A DNA stretch of 64,000 nucleotides from Stenotrophomonas pavanii (GCF_900101175.1 NZ_FNFQ01000015.1:28918-92917); one strand, 5' to 3'. Counted from the first letter of the stretch, positions 34,652-44,473 are shown. Numbers and translations: made by a program. The notes: generated from the sequence alone by a model not told the origin.

Positions 34652-35308
34652 ATGAGCGAATACACCATCCTGATCGCCGATGACCACCCGCTGCTGCGTT
34701 CGGCGGTGGTGCAGTCACTGCGGCAGAGCCTGCCGCTGGCGCAGGTGCGCGAGGTGGCCAGTGCCGATGCGTTGGCCGAGGCGCTCGACGCACAGCCGGA
34801 CGTGGACCTGGTGCTGCTCGACCTGACCATGCCTGGCGCCCATGGTTTTTCCGCGCTGCTGCACGTGCGTGGCTCGCATCCGGACATCCCGGTGGTGATC
34901 CTCTCGTCCAACGACCACCCGCGGGTAATCCGCCGCGCCCAGCAGTTCGGCGCGGCCGGTTTCATCCCGAAGTCGGCCCCTGCCGAAACCATCGGCGAGG
35001 CCGTGCAGGCAGTGCTCGACGGCGGCCTGTGGTTCCCGGCGATGGCCGCCGAGCGCTCGGAGGCCGACGCGTTGCTGGCCAGCCGCCTGGCCCAGCTGAC
35101 CCCGCAGCAGTTCCGCGTGCTGCTGTGCCTGGCCGATGGCCTGCTCAACAAGCAGATCGCCTACGAGCTGGGCCTGGCGGAGAACACGGTGAAGGTGCAC
35201 GTCACTGCCATCCTGAAGAAACTCGAATGCCATAGCCGCACGCAGGCGGCGGTGCTGGTGAAGGCGCTGGAACCGGAAGGCGACGCGCGGGCAGGGATGG
35301 ACGGCTGA
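34652..35308 (+). CDS. NarL/LuxR-family response regulator
   Basis: 218 residues. The receiver has Asp10-Asp11 (IADDHPLL), phosphoacceptor Asp57 (LVLLDLTMPGAHG) and the Lys in GFIPKSAP. The DNA-binding helix-turn-helix reads LTPQQFRVLLCLADGLLNKQ then IAYELGLAENTVKVHVTAIL. It lies 28 bp after the binding-protein gene and has its own -10. No kinase directly follows it, but the hybrid kinase at 36099-38747, next to the dctA region, is the nearest orphan sensor, and such pairs control C4-dicarboxylate or acetate genes in relatives. Confidence 0.9.
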   Translation: MSEYTILIADDHPLLRSAVVQSLRQSLPLAQVREVASADALAEALDAQPDVDLVLLDLTMPGAHGFSALLHVRGSHPDIPVVILSSNDHPRVIRRAQQFGAAGFIPKSAPAETIGEAVQAVLDGGLWFPAMAAERSEADALLASRLAQLTPQQFRVLLCLADGLLNKQIAYELGLAENTVKVHVTAILKKLECHSRTQAAVLVKALEPEGDARAGMDG

Positions 35309-35398
35309 CCCGGGTGGGCCGCACGGCCCCGCAGTGGTGTCCGGAACCTTCGGAGTGGTTGAATCAACGGCGCCGGGGCGAAAACGGAATGTGGCGTG

Positions 35399-35827
35399 TC
35401 AGTTGCCGCTGATCGCGCGCAGTGCCGGATCGGTCGAAAAGATGAATCTGTTCTCGTATCCCATCCTGGAATCCTCAGACGCGTCAGCGTAGCTGTAGGT
35501 GGGGGCGGCTGCATCCGACGCAAACCTGCGGCTCCATGTTTCATGACCGGCGAGGCTTCCGCTCCGGACGAGACCGATGCAGATGCTCAGGCCGCATGAA
35601 AAACCTTCAAGTACACCTTCCTGAGCCATCGCACGTTCAAGTGCTGACCGATAGTGGCGGGTCAAGTCCTGCACCTCGGAGCTGGATGCCGCCTCCTCTG
35701 ACAGGCGTTTGATGTCGGGCGCTGAAGGTCTGTCAGCGATGCACCCCGCGCAGCACAGGCAGAAGAGCAGCGCTGTGATGTGATGGCGGCCTCGGAGGAG
35801 CGCGATGGATGGGTAAGGGCAGGGCAT
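35399..35827 (-). CDS. Small putative lipoprotein, unknown function
   Basis: 142 residues. After a basic N-terminus the hydrophobic run ITALLFCLCCAGC ends in a near-lipobox (CAGC), so Cys28 may be lipidated. Cys pairs FSCGLSICIG follow in the mature part. No recognised domain. GAGG lies about eight bases before the ATG. It stands alone between two rightward/leftward signalling genes, in DNA that looks somewhat less GC-rich than its surroundings. Confidence 0.6.
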   Translation of the reverse strand: MPCPYPSIALLRGRHHITALLFCLCCAGCIADRPSAPDIKRLSEEAASSSEVQDLTRHYRSALERAMAQEGVLEGFSCGLSICIGLVRSGSLAGHETWSRRFASDAAAPTYSYADASEDSRMGYENRFIFSTDPALRAISGN

Positions 35828-36098
35828 GCGGAATCCTCGGCCGTAGGCTGTGGCTGTCTTCAGTACGGTCTGTCGATCAGCCGAATGCGGGAATCTTCCG
35901 TTCCTCGGTGGCGCTGGTCAGTCAGGAGACTGCCCTTTCTCTGCTCGGACTCTCCCCTTGCGTGCCTATCGACGCGGGGCATTCCGTTCCTTCCCACCCA
36001 GAGATGGTGTGCGAAGACGTCTGGGGTTCGGCAGGGCATCTGCGAAGGGCACCGCCTCTCGCGCCGTGGCACGGCGGCGCGCGCGTGGTGGAGTCGTC
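35828..36098. other. Non-coding or unassigned gap
   Basis: 271 bp between the lipoprotein start and the hybrid kinase end. Open frames cross it on both strands, but none has a start signal, a recognisable protein or typical codon bias. I see no palindromic repeat or T-run terminator either. Confidence 0.5.
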
Positions 36099-38747
36099 CT
36101 ATCCCCGATGCCGCAACAGCAACTGCGTCATCAGGGCCCGCAACGCAGGCGGTCGCACGGGCTTGTGCAGGAAGCCCCAGCCGTGTTCGGCGGCATGCGC
36201 CTTCAGGGCCTCATCACGCTCGGCGGTCACCAGGATCACCGGCGGCCGTGCCTTCCACAGCGTGCACAGCGCTTCATACAGGTCCGGCCCGTGCCATTGC
36301 CCCATGCGCACGTCCAGCAGCAGCAACTGCGGCACGTTCAAGGCGCTGGCGATTTCCAGGGCGCCCTGCGGGCCGTCGGCGAGCTCCACCTGGCAACCCC
36401 AGCGTTCCAGCAACGCGCGGGTCGCTGCACAGACGTGGGGATCGTCGTCGATGCTCCACACCCGGCATTGGCGCAGCGGGCTGTCGTCGGCGGGTTCGCT
36501 CGCCACGACCGGCGCTGCGGTGGTTGCCACCACATCGTCGGCGCGCCCGAGTGCCACGCTCACGGCGAACACGCTGCCCCTGCCCAGGGTCGAGCGCAGG
36601 CTGATGCGGTGGCCGAGCAGGCGGCCGATGCGTTCGACGATGGCCAGGCCCAGGCCGGCGCCACGTTCCTGTTCCACGCCATCATTCAGGCGACGGAACT
36701 CTTCGAAGATCTCTCCCTGCAGGCTTTCCGGAATGCCGGGCCCTTGGTCGTGCACTTCGATGCGCAGCTGGTCGCCTGCGCGACGGCAGCCGATCAGCAC
36801 GCGCCCACGTGGCGTGTAGCGCAGCGCGTTGGAGAGGAAGTTCTGCAGGATACGGCGCAGCAGCGCTTCATCGCTGACCACCACCGCGCGGGTGTCCACC
36901 CAGTCCAGTTGCAGGCCGCGGCTCTGAGCAGCGATACCGAACTCGCGTGCCAGGGTTTCCAGCAGCGGTGAAATCGCGAACGCGCGCACGCGGACCTGCA
37001 GCGATCCTGATTCCAGGCGCGAGATATCCAGCAGGCTGTTGAGGATCGCATCCTGCGCGGCCAACGCAGCGTCGATATGGTCGGCGGTCTGCTGCTGCGC
37101 CGGGTCGCCCAGCTTGCCGCGCAGTACCGAGACGAACATGCGCGCTGCATTGAGCGGCTGCAGCAGGTCGTGCACGGCGGAGGCGACGAATCGCGTCTTG
37201 TAGCGGTTCGCCTGCTCGGCCTCGCGGCGAGCTTCGTCCAGGTCGCGGGTGCGCTCGGCGATGCGGTGTTCCAGCGCATCGGCCAGCGAGCGCAGTTCAC
37301 GCGCGGCGTTCTTGTAGCTGGTGATGTCGGCATAGCTGGTGACGAAGCCGCCGTCGGGCAGCGGGTTGCCGCGGATTTCCAGCACCGTGCCGTCGTCTTT
37401 TTCGCTCTCGCGCATGTGTGGGCGGCCGCTGCGCAGGTGATTCAGGCGGCGCTCGATGGCTTCGTCCACCGGGCCGGGACCGAGCAGGCCGCGACGGGCG
37501 TTGAAGCGGAACAGTTCTTCGATCGGGCGGCCGACCCGAACCAGCTCCGGCGGAAACCGGAACAGTTCCAGATAGCGCGAGTTCCACGCGACCAGGCGCA
37601 GTTCCCGGTCGATCACCACCACGCCCTGCGGCAGGTGCTCGAGGCTGCGGCTGAGGCCGCTGTCGGCCTCGGTGGCCGCCTGCAGCAGGCCATCCTGCGC
37701 GGTGCGCAGTTCCTGTGCATGTTGCTTGAGCAGGGTTTCCAGCTCGCGGCGGCTGCGCAGGCGATGTTTGGCCAGGCGCCGCCGCTGCTGCACGAACAGC
37801 GTCAGGAAGCCCAGCGCAAGCCAGGCTGCGCCGCCGGCCAGCGCGGCATCGCGTCCTGCACCGCTGGCCGCCCCTGCGTCGTGCAGCAGGTGCAGGTTCC
37901 AGCCTTCGACGGGCAGCGGCAGGGTCTGCCACAGCATGGGCTGCGCCAGCGCCGGGTCCAGCAGCCGCACCATGCGCCCGCCGTCGGCCAGCAGGTCTTC
38001 GGTGCGCGCGCGCAGCGGTTGCAGTGATCGATCGGCGTACTGGCGGCTGTCGAGCATTTCGCGGCGCTCGATGTCCCCGAGCGGGCGCAGCAGCCGGTAG
38101 CGCCAGTTGTCACGGTTGGCGAGGAAGACCACGTCGTGGTCGTCGCTGGCCAGCACCACGTCCGGACTGCTCAACCATTCCTGCTCCAGTGCGGACAGTT
38201 CGACCTTGATCACCACCACCCCGAGCCGCTTGCCGCCTTCCTCGATCGCCTGGGACAGGTAGTAGCCGGGCACGCCGGTGGTCATGCCGATGCCGTAGAA
38301 GCGTCCACGGCCCTGGGCCAGGGCCTGGCGGTAATAGGGCCGGTAGCTGTAGTTCTCGCCAACGTTGCTGGTCGGCTGGTCCCAGTTGCTGGCGGCCACC
38401 GCCACGCCGTCGTGGCCGACCAGGGTCAGTGTGGACGTGCGGGTGACTTCGTTGGCGCGCTGCAGCTTGAGGTTCAGCCGCTGCCGTTCGGCGGGGGAAG
38501 GGGGCACGCGCAGCGCCTGCAGCAGGTCCGGATCCAGCGCGAGCACCTGCGGCAGGGTGCCGAAACGGTCGATGCGCTGTTGCAGGCCCTGGCCATACAG
38601 CTGCAGCTGGCGCTGCACCTGGGCGCTTTCACTGGCCAGCGCCTGGCGCCACGCATAGTGGCCGGCTGCAATCGCGCACAGCAGGGTGCCACCGACCATC
38701 ACCAGCAGGGTCAGCAGCAGCATCCGGTGGCGTCTGAGCCAGTACAT
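36099..38747 (-). CDS. Hybrid sensor histidine kinase with DctB-like periplasmic sensor
   Basis: 882 residues. Helix 1 is at about 9-30. The periplasmic double-Cache-type sensor spans about 31-300, with motifs YSYRPYYRQALAQGRGRFYG and GVPGYYLSQAI like DctB. Helix 2 is at about 301-320, a coiled region follows, then a PAS-like domain (370-480). The dimerisation helix has His526 (VHDLLQPLNAARMF) and the ATPase has NFLSNALRYTP and GAGLGLAIVERIG. A C-terminal receiver has Asp812. The HDLLQPLNAAR H-box is the NahK/ErcS type. It is 66 bp from the second porin gene and probably senses C4-dicarboxylates; the LuxR-type regulator upstream may be its output. Confidence 0.9.
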   Translation of the reverse strand: MYWLRRHRMLLLTLLVMVGGTLLCAIAAGHYAWRQALASESAQVQRQLQLYGQGLQQRIDRFGTLPQVLALDPDLLQALRVPPSPAERQRLNLKLQRANEVTRTSTLTLVGHDGVAVAASNWDQPTSNVGENYSYRPYYRQALAQGRGRFYGIGMTTGVPGYYLSQAIEEGGKRLGVVVIKVELSALEQEWLSSPDVVLASDDHDVVFLANRDNWRYRLLRPLGDIERREMLDSRQYADRSLQPLRARTEDLLADGGRMVRLLDPALAQPMLWQTLPLPVEGWNLHLLHDAGAASGAGRDAALAGGAAWLALGFLTLFVQQRRRLAKHRLRSRRELETLLKQHAQELRTAQDGLLQAATEADSGLSRSLEHLPQGVVVIDRELRLVAWNSRYLELFRFPPELVRVGRPIEELFRFNARRGLLGPGPVDEAIERRLNHLRSGRPHMRESEKDDGTVLEIRGNPLPDGGFVTSYADITSYKNAARELRSLADALEHRIAERTRDLDEARREAEQANRYKTRFVASAVHDLLQPLNAARMFVSVLRGKLGDPAQQQTADHIDAALAAQDAILNSLLDISRLESGSLQVRVRAFAISPLLETLAREFGIAAQSRGLQLDWVDTRAVVVSDEALLRRILQNFLSNALRYTPRGRVLIGCRRAGDQLRIEVHDQGPGIPESLQGEIFEEFRRLNDGVEQERGAGLGLAIVERIGRLLGHRISLRSTLGRGSVFAVSVALGRADDVVATTAAPVVASEPADDSPLRQCRVWSIDDDPHVCAATRALLERWGCQVELADGPQGALEIASALNVPQLLLLDVRMGQWHGPDLYEALCTLWKARPPVILVTAERDEALKAHAAEHGWGFLHKPVRPPALRALMTQLLLRHRG

Positions 38748-38813
38748 GGCGGCAGTCTACGCAGGGCCGGCGGGCGTGGCGTGCACGCCCGCCGGGGTCT
38801 GACGTGGAAGGGG

Positions 38814-39983
38814 TCAGAAGTGCATCTGCGCGCGCAGTTCGAAGATCTCCGGCGTGCTGTGCACGCCACGACGGCTGGCGTCGACCTTCACGTAGTTGGC
38901 CTGGAACTTGAAGTGGCTGGTCAGGTACCAGTTCGCGCCCAGCGTCAGGTCGTGCTGGCGGCCGCCGAGGATGCTGCCATCGTCCAGGTCGAGACGGCTG
39001 TATCGGGCCAGCAGTTCGACCGCGCCGTAGTTGTGCGCCGGCTTGATGTTGGCCACCGCGCCAGCGTTGTACGGGCGCGACTCGCCGGTCAGCACCCAGC
39101 TGGCCATCGCGTACTGGCCGCTGCCGGTGTAGTCCGGCTTGCCGTCATGGCGGGTGACCGTGGCGCGCAGCGCTTCGGCCTGCAACGAGAACGGGCCACG
39201 GATCCAGATGCCTTCCAGGCCGGTGCGGCGGATCTGGTCGGCGGTGACCAGCGCGCCGGAGTCGACGTAGCGGATGTCGGTCAGGCCGGCTTCCGGGCGC
39301 GCACGCAGGCGCGCGCTGGCCTCATGGTGCACGTCGCGGCCATCGCTGTAGCCACGCGGGTTTTCCTGCGAGTAGGCCAGGCCCAGGTGGATCACATCAC
39401 CCGGTGCCTTGACCGGCGTCCACACCGCACGCACGGCCTGGGTCGTGCCGGGATTGTCGCCCTGCAGGTCCTTGCCACCATAGGCGCCGGCCTGCAGCAG
39501 GTACTGCGGCCGTTCCAGCACCCACTCCACACCGGTACGGCGGCCTTCGTAGAAGGCCTGCACCGGCAGCGAGGTCTCCAGGAAGCTGCCGGCACGCGAG
39601 GAGGTGTTCGCATCCAGGCCAACCGGGGTCTTCATGTAGCCGAAGCGGAAGCGGCCGACGTCACGGCCGAACAAGGCCTTGCTTTCGAAGCGCACGAACA
39701 CGTCCAGCCAGGTGTCGGCCTGGAAGTCGTAGTACACCATCGCGTCGTAGACGCCCTTCTTTTTCAGCGTCGCGCCGAATTCCTTGCGGCGCACGGCATC
39801 GTCGTCTTCCAGGCCACTGGCCGAGGAGAAGTCGTTGTAGTCGTAGGCGATGTTGGCGGTGGCCGCCAGCTCGGTGCCATCGCCGAAGGTGTACTTGGTC
39901 GGCCAGTTGTCGAAGTCGGCAGCGGAGGCGAAGGCGGGAAGGGCGGCCAGCGACAGGGCCAGCAGGGTGGGATTCGGGCGCAT
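38814..39983 (-). CDS. OprO/OprP-family porin near dctA
   Basis: 389 residues with a signal peptide (PTLLALSLAALPAFASAAD). The mature N-terminus is a beta strand LAATANIAYDYNDF. Repeated strands such as YDAMVYYDFQADTWLDVFVR and FRFGYMKTPVGLDANT are typical of this family, and the C-terminus is LRAQMHF with terminal Phe. It is a paralogue of the porin at 30116-31291. Divergent from dctA across a 331-bp regulatory gap, it plausibly lets dicarboxylates into the periplasm (inference). Confidence 0.9.
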   Translation of the reverse strand: MRPNPTLLALSLAALPAFASAADFDNWPTKYTFGDGTELAATANIAYDYNDFSSASGLEDDDAVRRKEFGATLKKKGVYDAMVYYDFQADTWLDVFVRFESKALFGRDVGRFRFGYMKTPVGLDANTSSRAGSFLETSLPVQAFYEGRRTGVEWVLERPQYLLQAGAYGGKDLQGDNPGTTQAVRAVWTPVKAPGDVIHLGLAYSQENPRGYSDGRDVHHEASARLRARPEAGLTDIRYVDSGALVTADQIRRTGLEGIWIRGPFSLQAEALRATVTRHDGKPDYTGSGQYAMASWVLTGESRPYNAGAVANIKPAHNYGAVELLARYSRLDLDDGSILGGRQHDLTLGANWYLTSHFKFQANYVKVDASRRGVHSTPEIFELRAQMHF

Positions 39984-40314
39984 GTTGGGTGCGGCTCTCT
40001 CGGATTGCAGGTGGACAGGACATCAACGGCCGCGAGGGCCGGAACTTTCGCAAAGACATGCCCAGCGGTTCAGCCCGGGCCACCAGGCTCCCCGGGATCG
40101 GGCGGTGCGGCGCCAGTGTAGGCACCCGTGCCACCTGAACCGGGGGGCTAGTACCAATAGGTTATCTGCGCTGGCGTGCCCGGCGCGTACAAAGGCGTCC
40201 ATTGGTCTCAGCGTTGCGCGTGCCGTGCAGGCGCTGCGATCAGTTTCCACGGTAACGGTTCCCGTGCAGTCCCGGGGCCGTACGTGCCTGAAAACGCCCC
40301 TTCCGGAGTCCGCC
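39984..40314. promoter_or_regulatory. Divergent porin/dctA control region
   Basis: 331 bp without a gene. It contains ACC-AATA-GGT (40153-40162) inside an unusually AT-rich patch (CTAGTACCAATAGGTTATC), a candidate site for the LuxR-type regulator or for a sigma factor. A GGAG ribosome-binding site precedes the dctA ATG. No repeats of the SMAG type are seen here. Confidence 0.4.
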
Positions 40315-41658
40315 ATGCACATCCCGACCGCAGCCCCGGCGCCTGCAAAGCCGTTGCCGATCTATCGCCAGCTGTACTTCCAGGTGATCGTGGCGATCGT
40401 CCTGGGCGCCATCCTCGGCCATTACGAACCGCTGATCGGCGAAAAGATGAAGCCGCTGGGCGATGCCTTCATCAACCTGGTGAAAATGATCATCGCGCCG
40501 GTGATCTTCCTCACCATCGTCACCGGCATCGCCAGCATGACCCACCTGCGCACGGTGGGCCGGGTGTTCGCCAAGGCGATGGCGTACTTCCTGTTCTTCT
40601 CCACGCTGGCGCTGATCGTCGGCATGATCGTGGCGCACGTGGTGCAGCCCGGCGCCGGCATGAACATCAACCCGGCCGAGCTGGACCAGACCGCGGTGCA
40701 CAGCTACGTCGAGAAGTCGCACGACCTGACCCTGGTCGGGTTCCTGATGGACATCATCCCGAAGACGCTGCTCAGCGCCTTCGTCGACGGCAACATCCTG
40801 CAGGTGCTGTTCGTGGCCGTGCTGTTCGGCATCGCGCTGGCGATGGTGGGCGAGAAGGGCAAGCCGGTGCTCAACTTCCTGGAGGCGCTGGTCGCCCCGG
40901 TGTTCAAGCTGGTGCACATCCTGATGAAGGCGGCCCCGATCGGCGCCTTTGGTGCGATCGCCTTCACCATCGGCAAGTACGGCGTCGGTTCGCTGATCAA
41001 CCTGGCCTGGCTGGTGGGCTCGTTCTACCTCACCGCGTTCCTGTTCGTGGCGGTGATCCTGGGCCTGGTCTGCCGCCTGTGCGGATTCTCGGTGTTCAAG
41101 CTGGCCCGTTACCTGAAGGCCGAACTGCTGCTGGTGCTGGGCACCTCCTCCTCGGAGTCGGCGCTGCCGTCGCTGATGGAGAAGATGGAACGCGCCGGCT
41201 GCAGCAAGTCGGTGGTGGGCCTGGTGGTGCCGACCGGTTACTCGTTCAACCTGGACGGTACCAACATCTACATGACCCTGGCGGCGCTGTTCATCGCCCA
41301 GGCCACCAATACCGAACTGACCCTGGGCCACCAGATCGCCCTGCTGCTGGTCGCCATGCTCAGCTCCAAGGGCGCGGCCGGCGTCACCGGTGCCGGCTTC
41401 ATCACCCTGGCCGCCACCCTGGCGGTGGTGCCGGAAGTGCCGGTGGCCGGCATGGCGCTGATCCTGGGCGTGGACCGCTTCATGAGCGAATGCCGCTCGC
41501 TCACCAACTTCATCGGCAATGCCGTGGCCACCGTGGTGGTCTCGCGCTGGGAAGGCGCGCTGGACCGCAACCGCCTGCAGCTGGCGCTGGATGGCCGCGA
41601 AAGCGAGCTGCCGCCGCCGGTCGATGCACTGCCCGAGGCGCTGCCGGCCAAGGGCTGA
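40315..41658 (+). CDS. dctA: C4-dicarboxylate transporter DctA
   Basis: 447 residues of the dicarboxylate/amino acid:cation symporter family. It imports succinate, fumarate and malate with protons or sodium. YFQVIVAIVLGAILGHYEPL opens helix 1. The substrate-binding hairpin GTSSSESALPSLMEKM and the TM7 segment PTGYSFNLDGTNIYMT are the DctA signatures, and the TM8 region reads DRFMSECRSLTNFIGNAVAT. GGAG precedes the ATG. The C-terminal tail is Pro/Glu-rich. It is followed by a hairpin and then by maeB, which metabolises imported malate. Confidence 0.95.
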   Translation: MHIPTAAPAPAKPLPIYRQLYFQVIVAIVLGAILGHYEPLIGEKMKPLGDAFINLVKMIIAPVIFLTIVTGIASMTHLRTVGRVFAKAMAYFLFFSTLALIVGMIVAHVVQPGAGMNINPAELDQTAVHSYVEKSHDLTLVGFLMDIIPKTLLSAFVDGNILQVLFVAVLFGIALAMVGEKGKPVLNFLEALVAPVFKLVHILMKAAPIGAFGAIAFTIGKYGVGSLINLAWLVGSFYLTAFLFVAVILGLVCRLCGFSVFKLARYLKAELLLVLGTSSSESALPSLMEKMERAGCSKSVVGLVVPTGYSFNLDGTNIYMTLAALFIAQATNTELTLGHQIALLLVAMLSSKGAAGVTGAGFITLAATLAVVPEVPVAGMALILGVDRFMSECRSLTNFIGNAVATVVVSRWEGALDRNRLQLALDGRESELPPPVDALPEALPAKG

Positions 41659-41673
41659 TCCAGGTGTGTGGTA

Positions 41674-41710
41674 CCGCGGGGCCGGCCACGACAGTGGGGC
41701 GGCCCCGCGG
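41674..41710 (+). terminator. GC-rich hairpin after dctA
   Basis: An 11-bp perfect stem (41674-41684 / 41700-41710) with a 15-base loop, 15 bp after the dctA stop, followed by CGTTTC. It may terminate dctA or act as a 3'-end stabiliser; the T-run is short. Confidence 0.6.
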
Positions 41711-41887
41711 CGTTTCAGGGCGTCCCATGGCTGTCATGGGCAGCGCCGATGCTGGTCTGGGCTCCGGTCGCATACGGCACGGAATTGTGCGGTCGCAGCA
41801 TGGTTGCGACAGGATAGCGACAGGTCCAGACGCTCCAACGGGGGTATGATCCCCTGTCCCTTCTGCCCATTCATGTAACCCACATCG

Positions 41888-44179
41888 ATGTCCAACGAAG
41901 ATTTCAAACAGGCCGCCCTCGATTACCACCGGATGTCCCCGCCGGGAAAGATCAAGGTTTCCGCTACCAAGCCCATGCTGACCCAGCGCGACCTGTCGCT
42001 GGCGTATTCGCCGGGCGTGGCGTATGCCTGTGAAGCGATCAAGGCCGACCCGCAGCAGGCCAGCGAGCTGACCGCCCGCGGCAACCTGGTGGCGGTGATC
42101 TCCAACGGCACCGCGGTGCTGGGCCTGGGCAACATCGGCGCGCTGGCCGGCAAGCCGGTGATGGAAGGCAAGGGCGTGCTGTTCCAGAAGTTCGCCGGCA
42201 TCGATGTGTTCGACATCGAAGTGGATGAAACCGACCCGGACAAGCTGGTCGACATCATCGCCTCGCTGGAGCCGACCTTCGGCGGCATCAACCTGGAAGA
42301 CATCAAGGCGCCGGAGTGCTTCGTGGTCGAGCGCAAGCTGCGCGAGCGCATGAAGATCCCGGTGTTCCATGACGACCAGCACGGCACGGCGATCATCGTC
42401 GGCGCGGCGGTGCTCAACGCGATGGCGATCACCGGCAAGAAGATCGAGGAAGTGAAGCTGGCGACCACGGGCATGGGCGCGGCCGGCATTTCCTGCGTGA
42501 ACATGCTGGTGCAGCTGGGCCTGAAGCCGGAGAACATCCTGGCCTTCGACCGCGAGGGCGTGATCCACACCGGCCGTACCGACCTGGACCCGGAAAAGCA
42601 GCGCTATGCGCGCGACACCGACAAGCGCACCCTGGCCGAGATCGTCGACGGCGCGGACATCTTCCTCGGCCTGTCGGCGCCGGGCATCCTGACCGCCGAG
42701 ATGGTCAAGACCATGGCGCCGGACCCGGTGATCTTCGCCCTGGCCAACCCGACCCCGGAAATCATGCCGGAGGTGGCGCGCGCCGCGCGTCCGGACGCGA
42801 TCATCGGCACTGGCCGTTCGGATTACCCGAACCAGGTCAACAACGTGCTGTGCTTCCCGTACCTGTTCCGTGGCGCGCTGGACGTGGGCGCCACCGCGAT
42901 CAACGAGGAAATGAAGATCGCCTGCGTGCGTGCGATCGCCGCGCTGGCCCGCCGTGCCGCCACCGACATGGGCTCGGCCTACGGTGGCGAGACGCCGAGC
43001 TTCGGCCGTGAATACCTGATCCCGCGCCCGTTCGACCGCCGCCTGCTGGTGGAACTGTCGGCCGCCGTGGCCCAGGCCGCGATGGACTCGGGCGTGGCCT
43101 CGCGCCCGATCGACGACATGGGCGCCTACCGCGACAAGCTGGCCCAGTTCGTCTACCGCACCAGCCTGATGATGAAGCCGGTCTACGACCGCGCGCGCAG
43201 CGACAAGCAGCGCGTGGTGTACGCCGAAGGCGAAGAGGAAGTGGTGCTGCAGGCGGTGCAGAACGTGGTCGATGACGGCCTGGCGCACCCGATCCTGATC
43301 GGCCGCCCGGAAGTGATCGAGTCGCGCATCGAGCGCCTCGGCCTGCGCCTGAAGATCGGCGAGAACGTTGAAGTCACCAACATCAACGATGACCCGCGTT
43401 TCAACGAATACTGGCAGTACTACCACGGCCTGACCGGCCGCCGCGGCGTGACCGTGGCCGCGGCGAAGAACCTGATGCGTTCGCGCCCGACCCTGATCGC
43501 CGCAGTGATGGTCGCCCGTGGCGAAGCCGATGCGATGCTGACCGGCATCGTCGGCCGCTTCCACAAGAAGCTGGGCTACGTGCGCAGCGTGTTGCCGCTG
43601 GAGCCGAAGGTCACCTCGACCTCGGCGATGACCGGCGTGATCAACCAGCAGGGCGTGTTCTTCTTCGTCGATACCCACGTGCAGGAAGACCCCACCGCCG
43701 AGCAGCTGTGCGAAGCGACCCTGCAGGCGGCCTACCGCATGAAGCTGTTCGGCATCGAGCCGAAGGTGGCGCTGCTGTCGCACTCCAACTTCGGCAGCCA
43801 TGATTCGAAGGATGCGCTGAAGATGCGCCAGGTGCGTGAACTGCTGCTCAAGCGCAACCCGCGTCTGAACGTGGATGGCGAAATGCAGGGTGACACCGCG
43901 TGGGATGAAGCGCTGCGCCAGAAGCTGCTGCCGGGCTCGACCCTGCAGGGCCGCGCCAACCTGTTCGTGCTGCCGAACCTGGAAGCGGCCAATATCGCCT
44001 ACAACCTGGTGCGCGTGTTCACCGATGGCGTGGCGATCGGCCCGATCCTGATGGGCGTGAACAAGCCGGTGCACATCCTGACCACCAGCGCGACCTCGCG
44101 CCGGATCCTGAACATGACCGCGATTGCCGCAGTCGATGCGCAGATCAGGAAGCAGCTGGAAGCGGAAAAGAAGGCATAA
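41888..44179 (+). CDS. maeB: NADP-dependent malic enzyme, phosphotransacetylase-fused
   Basis: 763 residues. It decarboxylates malate to pyruvate with NADP+ reduction. The malic enzyme part (1-~425) includes SLAYSPGVAYACEAI, the metal site VFHDDQHGTAIIVGAA and the NADP-binding TTGMGAAGISC. The C-terminal half (~430-763) is the phosphotransacetylase-like regulatory domain found in MaeB, which binds acetyl-CoA (KNLMRSRPTLIAAVMVARGE, SAMTGVINQQGVFFFVDTHV). It lies 229 bp beyond dctA on the same strand; together they bring in C4 acids and generate pyruvate and NADPH. Confidence 0.95.
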   Translation: MSNEDFKQAALDYHRMSPPGKIKVSATKPMLTQRDLSLAYSPGVAYACEAIKADPQQASELTARGNLVAVISNGTAVLGLGNIGALAGKPVMEGKGVLFQKFAGIDVFDIEVDETDPDKLVDIIASLEPTFGGINLEDIKAPECFVVERKLRERMKIPVFHDDQHGTAIIVGAAVLNAMAITGKKIEEVKLATTGMGAAGISCVNMLVQLGLKPENILAFDREGVIHTGRTDLDPEKQRYARDTDKRTLAEIVDGADIFLGLSAPGILTAEMVKTMAPDPVIFALANPTPEIMPEVARAARPDAIIGTGRSDYPNQVNNVLCFPYLFRGALDVGATAINEEMKIACVRAIAALARRAATDMGSAYGGETPSFGREYLIPRPFDRRLLVELSAAVAQAAMDSGVASRPIDDMGAYRDKLAQFVYRTSLMMKPVYDRARSDKQRVVYAEGEEEVVLQAVQNVVDDGLAHPILIGRPEVIESRIERLGLRLKIGENVEVTNINDDPRFNEYWQYYHGLTGRRGVTVAAAKNLMRSRPTLIAAVMVARGEADAMLTGIVGRFHKKLGYVRSVLPLEPKVTSTSAMTGVINQQGVFFFVDTHVQEDPTAEQLCEATLQAAYRMKLFGIEPKVALLSHSNFGSHDSKDALKMRQVRELLLKRNPRLNVDGEMQGDTAWDEALRQKLLPGSTLQGRANLFVLPNLEAANIAYNLVRVFTDGVAIGPILMGVNKPVHILTTSATSRRILNMTAIAAVDAQIRKQLEAEKKA

Positions 44180-44204
44180 GCCTTCTTTCCGGTTCGATCT
44201 GCAG

Positions 44205-44232
44205 AACGCGCCCTACGGGGCGCGTTTCTGTT
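44205..44232 (+). terminator. Rho-independent terminator of maeB
   Basis: AACGCGCCC-TACG-GGGCGCGTT (44205-44226) followed by TCTGTTT, 26 bp after the maeB stop. Confidence 0.85.
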
Positions 44233-44249
44233 TGCGCAAAGCGGACACG

Positions 44250-44325
44250 GGTAGTGCCGGCCGCTGGCCGGCAACCGCAATGATGTCCAGGCACACGACG
44301 GCAGCCGGCCAGCGGCCGGCTCTAC
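44250..44325. repeat. Inverted SMAG pair
   Basis: GGTAGTGCCGGCCGCTGGCC at 44250 and, in opposite orientation, GTAGAGCCGGCCGCTGGCC (44301-44324). This is the same GGCCGCTGGCC subtype as in the seven-copy array at 7.7-8.9 kb, here as a single inverted dimer with a ~27-bp spacer. Confidence 0.88.
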
Positions 44326-44473
44326 CCCGGTCTGTGCCACACGCGCTACGCCGCCCGGTCATTTCCCTGCAACGCCGTTGCGGCCCAATACGCCCACGCG
44401 GCCCGGCCGTGGGAAGGGACCGGACCGGCCTTCCCACCCTGGGCCCGACCAACTTCTCATGGGCGAGGGTGTC

